From Carboxylicivirga litoralis (GTDB lineage: Bacteria; Bacteroidota; Bacteroidia; Bacteroidales; Marinilabiliaceae): 64,000 nt of DNA. The DNA is taken from contig NZ_JAFMVC010000008.1 of NCBI RefSeq assembly GCF_025499605.1, positions 120,954 through 184,953 on the forward strand, written 5' to 3'. The notes below the pieces were generated by a model. That model was given only the letters and a program-made list of their open reading frames with translations, did no database searches and was not told where the DNA came from. The translations under genes and the position numbers were made by a program. Positions 55,978 to 63,864 of the stretch are shown piece by piece (the stretch's first letter is position 1; every line of letters starts with the position of its first letter).

Positions 55978-57135
55978 ATGATTGGCCTGTTGTTTTTATT
56001 GTCATTTAATACTGATGCGCAATGTAATGCCGACTCTTTATTTAGAAAGGAGCATTATCTTTCTGCTTTTGAATGTCTTTCCAATAGTGATTCATCCCTG
56101 ACCGTTGAACAAAGTTTGCTCAAGGTTGAATTGGCAATGAATTACCACCTGAATTGCCAGTACTATCGTGAGTTTTCATTTGTGGATCTAAGAATAGCAG
56201 AGAGCCTGGAAGAATTAAGGCAAAGTAAGGCTTATGGCGCCACTCCGTTTGAATTTTACGTGGATAGTTTCCTGTTAAAATTACAGGATGAAAATCCGGG
56301 TGATTATCGTGTGGCAAAAGCTTTAGGTGATTTTTATAATCGTGTTTATTACGATTTTGGCGATAGTTGGGGTGAAAGGGCGGAAGTATTGCTCGAAAAA
56401 AGTAATAGCTATTATTTACAGGCTTACGAACATGGCGTATTCGATTATTATAGTTTGTATGCATTGGGATATTATCAATCGCTTTTTCAAAATTATTTTG
56501 AAGCACAGAATTGGTTTTTAAAGTCGCTGAATTTGAAACCGGATGCAGCTTTAACAAATTATAGCTTAGCAGTTACTTATTTGTTCGACGGTCTTCCACA
56601 AAAAGGCATTCGATATAGCGAACACGCCTTTAAGTTATACACTGATTCGATTGAAAAGTCAGATGCTGCGCGTATTACTGGTATTTTATTTCTAAAGAAT
56701 CAGGAGGTAGAAACGGCTAATGACTATTTTGAGAAAGCCGATTCGTTGCATGCCAACTATAGGCCCAACCAAATGTATTTGTTAAAAACCTCCTTACTTC
56801 TGGAAAATGATTCGGCCTGTATTGAATTAGGGACCGGGATAATATTAGATGCTCCTTATTCTCCCGAAGTGCCTGAAGAATTTAATAGCATGTTTTTACA
56901 AGAAGATAAAGCAGAACTGTTAGGCTCAATATACAAAAATAGCCTCGATGCTTTAGCCGATAATTATGAGGCTTGTGGAAACATCCGTTTTCATTATGGA
57001 AAATTGCTTTTTAAAGCAGGCCAAAAACGAAAAGCCAAGCGGATGATTAAGGATTCCAAAACGGATTTTGAGAAGGTATTTGACAACACGCACCAGGTAT
57101 TTGATGCTATTGAGCAAACCCTTGACAGGCTTTGA
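55978..57135 (+). CDS. TPR-containing exported protein
   Basis: 385 aa from ATG at 55978, giving a signal peptide ending LSFNTDAQC (possible lipobox-like Cys after Gln, not a clean lipobox); an earlier in-frame start at 55906 overlaps the previous gene. Helix pairs of tetratricopeptide type are seen around YYSLYALGYYQSLFQNYFEAQNWF, AALTNYSLAVTYLFDGLPQKGIRYSEHAF and KNQEVETANDYFEKADSL. Function unknown. Probably co-transcribed with the barrel-like protein. Confidence 0.65.
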   Translation: MIGLLFLLSFNTDAQCNADSLFRKEHYLSAFECLSNSDSSLTVEQSLLKVELAMNYHLNCQYYREFSFVDLRIAESLEELRQSKAYGATPFEFYVDSFLLKLQDENPGDYRVAKALGDFYNRVYYDFGDSWGERAEVLLEKSNSYYLQAYEHGVFDYYSLYALGYYQSLFQNYFEAQNWFLKSLNLKPDAALTNYSLAVTYLFDGLPQKGIRYSEHAFKLYTDSIEKSDAARITGILFLKNQEVETANDYFEKADSLHANYRPNQMYLLKTSLLLENDSACIELGTGIILDAPYSPEVPEEFNSMFLQEDKAELLGSIYKNSLDALADNYEACGNIRFHYGKLLFKAGQKRKAKRMIKDSKTDFEKVFDNTHQVFDAIEQTLDRL

Positions 57136-57235
57136 AAAGCGTGAGTAAAGCTGCGAATTAGGGTGGTTTTGATATAAATGATGATAAGTATCATTTATTT
57201 TTAAGCTTTTTACACAAAAAAATACATTTTAGCTA

Positions 57236-57423
57236 TTGAACTCTCAAATAAAATGATAGTTTTACATCGGTTTAAAAAACAACCGTAACCAATGGCACCA
57301 TTGGGTTACCTGCAACGGGAGGTAATTTTTTCGCATCGTATGAGTGCGATAATATCTGAGAGATGCAAATAGAATTTGTCGTAATTCTTAAATTTTCCAA
57401 CTAAGCTTCTCTCAGATTTTTTT
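57236..57423 (+). ncRNA. Candidate structured small RNA
   Basis: Promoter-like TTG (57236-57238) and TAGTTTTA (57257-57264), spacer 18. Then a hairpin gtaaccaatgg (57285-57295) / ccattgggttac (57298-57309, one bulged G), a small stem tcgca/tgcga (57331-57335 / 57345-57349), and a 10-bp stem atctgagaga (57354-57363) / tctctcagat (57408-57417) running into T7. An inner caaat-aga-atttg stem lies in the last loop. Transcript would be about 150 nt. It has no significant ORF and abuts the 3' end of the minus-strand gene. Could instead be only a decorated terminator of the TPR gene. Confidence 0.4.
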
Positions 57424-58666
57424 ATTCATCAAATCCTGGTCGAACAAATGCTCTTGCTTCAGGAATATATTCTTCCAATTCTGTTCTTAATTTCGATAGA
57501 TGCTTTAATAGGTTAAGGATGCTATCTTCTTTTGATGGGATAGACATCATAATATTTTCCCAGGCACTGATGCATTCATCTATTGCAATTAATGCAATTT
57601 TAGCAGAACCTTTAGCGTCATAATGGTCTGTTTCACTGTTTTCATTGTTGAGCATTCCATTAATAGCACGGTTTACTTTGGCTGGTATAAATAATTGAAA
57701 CCAGGTGATGGTTTCCGTATCTTTTCCAATCCCAGACTCTGATTGGGCTACAATTCTGCTTTCCAGCTCCATTTGATTGGACTCCAGCCAGCGTTTAATT
57801 TTTTCGGCATATGATTCGGCTTGTTTTTCCAAATCGTGTTTGGGTTTGGGTTCACAAGTTAAGTCATCTAACTCGGTTAATGCCTCATCTATATTGATGC
57901 CTTTCTTAGTTAATTCTTCTTCAAGAATTTCGGTTGTGGCTTTTAAAATTACTTTTAGTTGTTTCTCACTTTCTGTCTTATCGGTTTGGTGCAGGTTATC
58001 GATTTCAGCATTTAGTGCATGCGAACTGCACCTATCGGTAAAAGCACATAAGTTACAACGTCCGTCACAATAATTATGAATACCAGCTATGTAATGATCC
58101 AACTTGGGTGCTTTCATCAGATATTTGACCTTGTCAATATCTGCTCGCATTGTAGCTTCTTCCTCAGCTGAATAATCTGGCAGTAGGCTAGTAAAATCAA
58201 CCTGACCTTTATTTAGATGGTGATCGCTGTCTTTATCACCTTTAAAACTTTGGCATACGTTACAATGTCCTGGAAAAGGACAATTGTTTTCGTCAAATTT
58301 ACAGGTTTCAATCTGTACAATTCCTTGTTGACAGTGCACATGCTTTGAACTCCAGTGATCGATGATGAATTGATATTTAACTTCATCGGTTACCTGCTCG
58401 GGAAACATAAATTCCCAATTATACGCCAAAAGCAAGCTTTCAATTGCTTTGAGTAGGGTTGTTGTTTGTTTTTCTGATAGTTTATTGGCCGAAGGGAAAT
58501 TATATTTATCAATACCAACAATGTTTGAAATCATTTCAGGCTTTCCTTGCAAAAAATCTTCTGCAAAATGCTGTTCAACTTCTAAGTCATGGTGGTCGAT
58601 GGGTGGAGTGGCTTTATTTAGTGACTCCTCAATAAGTTCTAATAGTTGTTGGATATATGAATTCAT
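57422..58666 (-). CDS. Hypothetical protein with two four-cysteine clusters
   Basis: 414 aa, not recognised, no signal peptide. Two compact cysteine groups: C122-x6-C129-x5-C135-x2-C138, and C200-x3-C204-x2-C207-x5-C213, with C112 and H109/H111 nearby. Such spacing fits zinc ribbons or Fe-S clusters. The second group has the C-x3-C-x2-C spacing of radical-SAM clusters but lacks other hallmarks. N-terminal helical region (1-110), and a C-terminal helical half (about 215-414) rich in Glu and Lys, probably coiled. Single gene. Substrate or partner unknown. Confidence 0.7.
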   Translation of the reverse strand: MNSYIQQLLELIEESLNKATPPIDHHDLEVEQHFAEDFLQGKPEMISNIVGIDKYNFPSANKLSEKQTTTLLKAIESLLLAYNWEFMFPEQVTDEVKYQFIIDHWSSKHVHCQQGIVQIETCKFDENNCPFPGHCNVCQSFKGDKDSDHHLNKGQVDFTSLLPDYSAEEEATMRADIDKVKYLMKAPKLDHYIAGIHNYCDGRCNLCAFTDRCSSHALNAEIDNLHQTDKTESEKQLKVILKATTEILEEELTKKGINIDEALTELDDLTCEPKPKHDLEKQAESYAEKIKRWLESNQMELESRIVAQSESGIGKDTETITWFQLFIPAKVNRAINGMLNNENSETDHYDAKGSAKIALIAIDECISAWENIMMSIPSKEDSILNLLKHLSKLRTELEEYIPEARAFVRPGFDE

Positions 58667-58751
58667 TCAGGTTGTTCTGTTCTAGTAGTTTTCTTTCTAG
58701 CTAAACAACTACTGGTAAAAAGTGTTTAATGGCCAATGAAAAGAAATTTCT

Positions 58752-59186
58752 TTAATCGTATATTTCAATAAGTGAAACATCGAAGATAGTGAGGGCATAA
58801 GGACCAATTCTACCTCCCGAACCTTTTTTACCCCATCCAAGTTCAGGCGGGATGTAAAATTTATAACGACTTCCAACAGACATCAATTGAAGACCTTCGG
58901 CATAGCCTTCTATGGTTTCTTCCAAACTAAATTCAAGTGGTGTGGCATCTTTATAAGTGTCATCAAGCATTTTGCCGCCCAAAAGCATAGCACGCTGATG
59001 AACTTTTACAGTTGAATCAGTATTAGGTTTCGCTCCTGTCGTTTGTTTGATGATTTCATATTGAAGTCCGGATGCTGTTTCATAGATGCCATCCTTATTT
59101 CGGTTTTGTGTTAAAAACTCTTCCGATTTTTTTCTGTTTTGGCCAGCAGATCCACTATTTTGCTTTTTACCTTTGCCTTTTGCCAT
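58752..59186 (-). CDS. FKBP-type peptidyl-prolyl isomerase
   Basis: 144 aa from ATG at 59186 (MAKGKGKKQNSGSAG); an earlier in-frame ATG at 59207 adds seven residues. A basic, Gly/Lys/Gln-rich N-terminal stretch (1-30) precedes the FKBP domain: SGLQYEIIK, KVHQRAMLLGGKMLDDT, EGYAEGLQLMSVGSRYKFYIPPELGWG and ALTIFDVSLIEI. This is the FklB/FKBP pattern (Y-x-I-P-x-x-L-x-Y/W-G). Lacks a signal peptide, so it would act in the cytoplasm on prolyl bonds of nascent or nucleic-acid-bound proteins. Confidence 0.88.
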   Translation of the reverse strand: MAKGKGKKQNSGSAGQNRKKSEEFLTQNRNKDGIYETASGLQYEIIKQTTGAKPNTDSTVKVHQRAMLLGGKMLDDTYKDATPLEFSLEETIEGYAEGLQLMSVGSRYKFYIPPELGWGKKGSGGRIGPYALTIFDVSLIEIYD

Positions 59187-59273
59187 ATAATATATAGTTT
59201 GGCGCAAATATAAGTGCTTTCGTATAATTGTTGAAAAAGCACTTTGGGTTTACTTTCAATTAAGTTGCTTCTA

Positions 59274-60062
59274 ATGAATTGGTTTCAAATAAAAAGTTAT
59301 TTAAAATATTTGCTTAAGGCTCGATATAAAAAAGGTTACGGATTGCATAGTCCTTTTGTATTCAATTTGGTACGTGAGGTTTTTTATTGTGAGCATAAAT
59401 ATTACGCATTCGATGAGGTTAAAGATTATTGTGAGAAATTAAAACACTCAGACATAATTATAGAACCTGTAGACTACGGTGCCGGTAGTGTCAACTTTCG
59501 TAAAAATACGCGTAAAGTATCTGCTATGGTTTCAAAATCATCGATATCGAATAAATATGGAGAGTTATTATTTCGCATATTAGTGCAGGAGAACCCAAAA
59601 ACGATTTTGGAACTTGGTACATCGGTTGGTGTAAGTTCATTGTATTTTTCATTGTCTGACAAACGCCGTAACGTATATACAATTGAAGGATGTGCCAATA
59701 CGGCCCAGGTAGCAAAAACAACATTTGAGGAAATGGGATGCACTAATGTCAACCAAATAGTAGGACAGTTTCAGGATGTTTTACCAGATTTGTGCACGCA
59801 ACTAAAGCAACTCGACTTTGTATTTTTTGATGGTCATCATGATAAAGTGGCGACACTCAATTACTTTAATAACTGCTTACCTTATGCGGCTAACGATTCT
59901 GTTTTTGTATTTGATGATATTCATTGGTCGAAAGGAATGGAAGAGGCCTGGGAGATTATTTCGTCTCACCCCAAGGTGACCGTTTCGATAGATTTATTTC
60001 AATTAGGCATTGTGTTTTTTAAAAAAGAATGTCAAAAGCAACATTTCGTTGTGCGTTATTAA
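59274..60062 (+). CDS. Class I SAM-dependent methyltransferase
   Basis: 262 aa from ATG at 59274; ten upstream in-frame codons are considered leader sequence. The SAM-binding loop is ILELGTSVGVSSLYFS (about 113-128), with an acidic residue at the end of strand 2 (VYTIEGC) and DFVFFDGHHDK with the metal/substrate-like Asp, the pattern of O-methyltransferase group 3/Methyltransf_24. Substrate unknown. The conserved start YLKYLLKARYKKGYGLHSPFVF is shared by Bacteroidota proteins of this kind. Divergent from the FKBP gene. Confidence 0.8.
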   Translation: MNWFQIKSYLKYLLKARYKKGYGLHSPFVFNLVREVFYCEHKYYAFDEVKDYCEKLKHSDIIIEPVDYGAGSVNFRKNTRKVSAMVSKSSISNKYGELLFRILVQENPKTILELGTSVGVSSLYFSLSDKRRNVYTIEGCANTAQVAKTTFEEMGCTNVNQIVGQFQDVLPDLCTQLKQLDFVFFDGHHDKVATLNYFNNCLPYAANDSVFVFDDIHWSKGMEEAWEIISSHPKVTVSIDLFQLGIVFFKKECQKQHFVVRY

Positions 60063-60135
60063 CTTTTAATCCTTACTTAAAAAGTTATATTTGTAATAAT
60101 TAGCTTAACACCTAACAAAGAAAATACTTGCGCAG

Positions 60136-60840
60136 ATGAGTAATCAGGTTATAGAAATTAACGACATAAAGAAGTTTTATCAGGTTGGAACCGAGGTTGT
60201 GAAAGCGCTTCAAGGCGTATCGCTTACAATTGACAAGGGCGAGTATGTTGCCATAATGGGGCCATCTGGTTCAGGTAAATCAACTTTGATGAATATTATT
60301 GGCGCACTTGATACCCCAACTGGTGGCAAATACGTTTTGAATGGAACCGATGTTAGCCATTTAACAGATGATAACCTGGCTGAAATAAGGAATAAGGAAA
60401 TTGGGTTTGTTTTTCAAACCTTTAATCTTCTACCCCGATATTCAGGTTTAGAAAACGCTATGTTACCTTTGATATATGCTGGAGTTTCGAAGAATGAACG
60501 ACTTGCACGTGGTGAAGCCGTTATGGAAAGTGTAGGATTAACCGACAGGATGCATCACCGGCCAAATGAAATGTCGGGAGGACAGCGACAACGTGTAGCA
60601 GTTGCTCGTGCGTTAATCAATGATCCGTCTATTATTTTGGCCGATGAGCCAACGGGTAATCTTGATTCAAAAACATCCGTCGATATCATGCGCTTGTTTG
60701 GTGAAATTCATTCGCAAGGCAATACAATAATATTAGTAACGCACGAGGAGGATATTGCACAACATGCCCATCGAATAATCCGTTTGCGCGATGGATTAAT
60801 TGAATCTGATTTAATTAACGAAACTGTAATGGCCTTGTAA
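60136..60840 (+). CDS. ABC transporter ATP-binding protein, LolD/MacB type
   Basis: 234 aa. Walker A G42-P-S-G-S-G-K-S-T50, Q-loop [11 protein letters not shown], signature [15 protein letters not shown] (146-160), Walker B ILADE with D170-E171 and the LDSKT D-loop, and switch His in VTHEED. The [10 protein letters not shown]-loop places it in the MacB/LolD/FtsE group that powers membrane-protein or lipoprotein extrusion rather than solute import. No permease gene is adjacent in this window, so its partner is encoded elsewhere. Confidence 0.92.
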   Translation: MSNQVIEINDIKKFYQVGTEVVKALQGVSLTIDKGEYVAIMGPSGSGKSTLMNIIGALDTPTGGKYVLNGTDVSHLTDDNLAEIRNKEIGFVFQTFNLLPRYSGLENAMLPLIYAGVSKNERLARGEAVMESVGLTDRMHHRPNEMSGGQRQRVAVARALINDPSIILADEPTGNLDSKTSVDIMRLFGEIHSQGNTIILVTHEEDIAQHAHRIIRLRDGLIESDLINETVMAL

Positions 60841-60929
60841 GGACAGATAATGATATAATAACTGTTTAGGTTTAAATCTTTTTTAGCCCGGATTTTTAAT
60901 CGTTAATCAAACATTTTTCCGGTTGAGAA

Positions 60930-60972
60930 AATTCCATTGAATACGAAGTTGTTTGATTGGAATTTTTTTTTA
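60930..60972 (+). terminator. Terminator after the ABC ATPase gene
   Basis: Stem aattcca (60930-60936) / tggaatt (60958-60964), 21-base loop, then T9. Confidence 0.65.
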
Positions 60973-61032
60973 TATTCGCAGATAAGTAAAACAAGAAATA
61001 ACACAATTTTATTAATGTTAAATTGAGTTGCT

Positions 61033-61254
61033 ATGTATTGGACACTCGAACTTGCCTCTAAACTAGAAGATGCGCCATGGCCAGCTTCAAAGGATGAATT
61101 GATTGATTTTGCAATTCGTTCAGGTGCACCTCTCGAAGTAATCGAGAATCTTCAGGAAATAGAGGATGAAGGGGAAGTTTTTGAAAGTATTGAGGATATC
61201 TGGCCAGATTATCCAAGTAAAGAAGACTTCTTTTTCAATGAAGATGAATATTAA
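61033..61254 (+). CDS. DUF2795 family protein
   Basis: 73 aa, strongly acidic. Matches the small DUF2795 family by the near-diagnostic stretch LEDAPWPASKDELIDFAIRSG and the end DIWPDYPSKEDFFFNEDEY. Often found in Bacteroidota and Actinobacteria; role unknown. Followed by a strong bidirectional terminator. Confidence 0.85.
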   Translation: MYWTLELASKLEDAPWPASKDELIDFAIRSGAPLEVIENLQEIEDEGEVFESIEDIWPDYPSKEDFFFNEDEY

Positions 61255-61262
61255 GAGAGCAA

Positions 61263-61288
61263 AAAAAAGGGGCGTAAGCCCCTTTTTT
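61263..61288 (+). terminator. Bidirectional terminator
   Basis: Stem aaaaaaggggc / gccccttttt around loop gtaa (61263-61288), with A run on one side and T run on the other, between convergent DUF2795 and OstA-like genes. Confidence 0.92.
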
Positions 61289-61293
61289 ATTTC

Positions 61294-62883
61294 TTAATTG
61301 TTCGTATCACCAAATTGGTAATCATCGAAGTTGTCTTCTAAAGCTTTTAATTTTGGCATTTCTACATGTTTAAATATATCCCACCTGTTTTTGGGTCTTA
61401 TGGATTCTAGCCACACAAACCCTTTTAATTTAACATCCTCATCAGGTAGGAAGTAGGGTGGATTTAAATTGCCATTAGGTTCAGTTTTTAATGTGATGCC
61501 AGTAATTTTTCTATCTTTTAAAAAGATGCTCAGTGAACTACTCTCTGCGCGATTTACGCCAATAACCACTTCTTTATCTTTGGGATAATAGATGGTTTGG
61601 CCATTGCCATCCACATCAATGCGGTATAGTTGGTTGTTTTTAATGTAACCGATCATGTTTCGGCCCTTAATCTGGTTGAAACTTAGACTGTCTTCCGGGG
61701 CTACAATAAAGGCAGAATTATTTAATTCGGCTTTGTATAGGGCATTGTTTCTGCTGTAGAGTTTAATTGTCTGAGCCGTCATCTGATTGCCTTGTGCCCA
61801 TATAACAGGTGTGTTATAAAAGGTATTGGTCGAGTCGCGCATGTCATAAACCATGGAGTCGCAGCGCCCTTGCATATCTTTTCTGAAGAACTTTACATTG
61901 TAATAAGCTTTTACCAAGCGGCTTTGTTCTTCTGGAAGAGGAATGGCCTGTAAGGTGTCAGCATGAAGGTAGAGTGTATCGTTTTGATAGATTTGTAAGA
62001 GTTGTGCTTTTTTAGTTGCCAGAGCATATTGACTAAGTTCGTTGTAAAATCCATAGTCGCCCGCAATTATCATATTATTAGTCGTATCGTGCAGTTCAAA
62101 GTTTTGATAAGCTTCGCCCAGTCCTTCACGACGATTATAATAGATTGTATCTCCTTTTAGGAGATTTTCTTTTCCCTGGACATAGCTTTGAGTTTCCCCT
62201 TTAAATAACTGGGCTTTGTCATTCATGGTATCGTAAGCTCCATTTTCACTGTAGATTAAGTTGTTGTCGCTATGGATGAATGTGGGGCCAAGAATGCTAG
62301 CTACTTCCGTTACTGTGTGGTACTTTAAAGTATCAGAGAAAATGGTGTAGCGTGGGTTATGAACCACCACTGAGTCTTTAAAATGAACTTCGCTCAAATT
62401 AGGGTAATAATATCCGAAGTCACTTATTAGTGTGTTTTGTCCGCTTAATACTTCGCCACCATTAAAATAATAGCCAAAGTTATTGACGCGGTCATAATCC
62501 AGAAATTCAGTTAATACAGTTACGTCTTTTTTCTGAATCCTTACATTATCTCTAACTCGGGCAATTCCTTCTTTGCCACTATAAGTTAAGTAATCGCCAT
62601 ACAAATGGATGGAGTCGTTTTGTATAATATGGATATTATTAAAAGCTTCAATGTAACTTGAATCTTTATAGCTATAATGATAGGCGCTATCACAATACAT
62701 CAATGTGTTTTGGTGTTTAAGCCTGACATTGCCAATCAATAACTTAACATTCTTTCCTTTATCGGGTCTGCCATATAAGACGTCGGTGTGTAGTATCTTA
62801 ACTATGTTCTTCTTTTGGGAATATGTATTGCTACTAATTCCAATCGACATTAGAAGTAATATAGATAGAAGTTTTATCTGCAT
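61294..62883 (-). CDS. OstA-like periplasmic protein (LptA/LptD N-terminal domain family)
   Basis: 529 aa. Signal peptide (MQIKLLSILLLMSIGISSNTYSQ). Repeated beta-jellyroll units of the OstA-like_N/LptA type: KILHTDVLYGRPDKGKNVKLLIGNVRL, MYCDSAYHYSYKDSSYIEAFNNI, and later units such as GDTIYYNRREGLGEAYQNFEL. In Bacteroidota this long OstA-like protein is thought to form part of the LPS-transport bridge between membranes, in addition to or in place of short LptA. Ends with an acidic tail. It is a single gene, divergent from the 1.1-kb non-coding region upstream of the rRNA operon. Confidence 0.85.
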   Translation of the reverse strand: MQIKLLSILLLMSIGISSNTYSQKKNIVKILHTDVLYGRPDKGKNVKLLIGNVRLKHQNTLMYCDSAYHYSYKDSSYIEAFNNIHIIQNDSIHLYGDYLTYSGKEGIARVRDNVRIQKKDVTVLTEFLDYDRVNNFGYYFNGGEVLSGQNTLISDFGYYYPNLSEVHFKDSVVVHNPRYTIFSDTLKYHTVTEVASILGPTFIHSDNNLIYSENGAYDTMNDKAQLFKGETQSYVQGKENLLKGDTIYYNRREGLGEAYQNFELHDTTNNMIIAGDYGFYNELSQYALATKKAQLLQIYQNDTLYLHADTLQAIPLPEEQSRLVKAYYNVKFFRKDMQGRCDSMVYDMRDSTNTFYNTPVIWAQGNQMTAQTIKLYSRNNALYKAELNNSAFIVAPEDSLSFNQIKGRNMIGYIKNNQLYRIDVDGNGQTIYYPKDKEVVIGVNRAESSSLSIFLKDRKITGITLKTEPNGNLNPPYFLPDEDVKLKGFVWLESIRPKNRWDIFKHVEMPKLKALEDNFDDYQFGDTNN

Positions 62884-63102
62884 TCTGTCTGTTATTATTT
62901 GAAGGGTGTAAAGTTGCTAAAAAATATGCTTTAATTAAAGTTGTATCCACTGAGATGGTTGATTTGTAGAGTCACAAAATATATCAATAGTTTATTTATA
63001 GACCGTTACCTTGTTTAATGCACGTAATTTAAATACTATAATATTTGTAAAATTTTGAATAGGCTAATAGCTAAGATGAATTTGTAGCGCCTTTAATATT
63101 AA

Positions 63103-63122
63103 GCTCCCACCGGGAGCCTTTT
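63103..63122 (+). terminator. Orphan rho-independent terminator (plus strand)
   Basis: gctccc-acc-gggagc (63103-63117) followed by ctttttc. No plus-strand gene is upstream (the neighbouring gene at 61294-62883 runs the other way), so it may end a short untranslated RNA starting around 62950-63060. Confidence 0.6.
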
Positions 63123-63235
63123 TCATATTCCTTTCTTCACCCCACCATTCTCCCCTCGATATTACAACCCCACACTTTCATCACAGTCAACACATATTTA
63201 AGCCATATTAAAGTCAACCAGACTCGAATTTAATA

Positions 63236-63279
63236 TGAGTTTAGTATGACTTTACTATGACTTTAGTTTGAGTTTGCTT
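63236..63279 (+). repeat. Four direct 11-bp repeats
   Basis: Units TGAGTTTAGTA, TGACTTTACTA, TGACTTTAGTT and TGAGTTTGCTT occupy 63236-63246, 63247-63257, 63258-63268 and 63269-63279, with no gap. One helical turn apart, so a protein-binding array is possible; no other role visible. Confidence 0.7.
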
Positions 63280-63651
63280 ATGTTCAGGTACGATTCAGCT
63301 CCTACGCAGTGGCCTATTTCACCATCAAACAACAAGCCGTCAATTTTCTTCAAAAAATAATTACGTTCCAATCGTCACCAAATCAACTCCTAAGCTACAG
63401 CGAAGGAAAAAGGCCTTAAAAAACTTTGTCTTACGATTTGGTTCTTCCAAAAATACTCCCTTATTTTGCACCCGCTTTTGAGAACAACGGTTCATCTAAA
63501 AAGCAAGGGTGGTAAGGGTTTCGGTGCTTATTGCTACGTAATGAAAGAGGTAATTTGGATTGAAAACAATCGAGGTTATTGACAAGGCGGGTCAGGTATA
63601 CTAACTTGCATTTCGCTGTCAAAACCAACTCGAATTTTTTTCAAAAATAGT

Positions 63652-63684
63652 TTTGGAAATTAGAAATAAAAACCTTTATCTTTG
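63652..63684 (+). promoter_or_regulatory. rRNA operon promoter P1
   Basis: TTTG (63652-63655), 21-bp spacer, TATCTTTG (63677-63684), an exact match to the Bacteroidota consensus TTTG-N(17-23)-TAnnTTTG. Followed by cagccgc, also seen after P2. Confidence 0.85.
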
Positions 63685-63710
63685 CAGCCGCAAAAACAAC
63701 AAGGGTTGTG

Positions 63711-63738
63711 GTTACTGAGCGAAGTCGAAGTGAGTAAC
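63711..63738. repeat. Palindrome between P1 and P2
   Basis: gttact (63711-63716) / agtaac (63733-63738) flank a core reading gagcgaagtcgaagtg. The ctgagcgaagtcgaagtga word is of the REP-like type often dispersed in Bacteroidota genomes. Confidence 0.45.
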
Positions 63739-63831
63739 GGCGAGGTGTTGAAAGGGGTTTTTATTGAGAGTTTAGTCTTGAATTTGATGTTTTAAGTCTC
63801 GAATTTTTTTTCTAAAAAACTTGAAAAAACA

Positions 63832-63864
63832 TTTGGATTGAAACTTTAAAAGTTGTTACCTTTG
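63832..63864 (+). promoter_or_regulatory. rRNA operon promoter P2
   Basis: TTTG (63832-63835), 21-bp spacer identical in length to P1, TACCTTTG (63857-63864), an exact consensus match. Followed by the same cagccgc. Confidence 0.85.

Larger units (their letters stand above)
62884..63651. other. Non-coding region upstream of the rRNA promoters
   Basis: 768 bp without a convincing gene. It contains a plus-strand terminator with no visible gene (63103-63122), four direct 11-bp repeats (63236-63279) and otherwise unremarkable sequence. The stretch 63290-63640 has a slightly higher GC look, like a decayed coding fragment, but I could not identify one. Confidence 0.5.

Noticed and set aside
57354..57420. 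TPP-riboswitch-like CTGAGA word in the 57.3-kb region
   Set aside because: The other conserved thi-box segments (ACCCG, GAACCTGAT) are missing and no thiamine gene follows.
57422..58666. Radical SAM enzyme, from the C-x3-C-x2-C spacing at C200-C207
   Set aside because: No GGEP or other radical-SAM barrel motifs follow, and a second, differently spaced Cys group precedes it; zinc or another Fe-S type is equally likely.
63236..63279. CRISPR array
   Set aside because: The repeats are contiguous 11-mers without spacers and no cas genes are in the window.
62884..63651. Remnant transposase or integrase gene before the rRNA operon
   Set aside because: No frame longer than about 60 codons with recognisable motifs; only base composition hints at decayed coding sequence.
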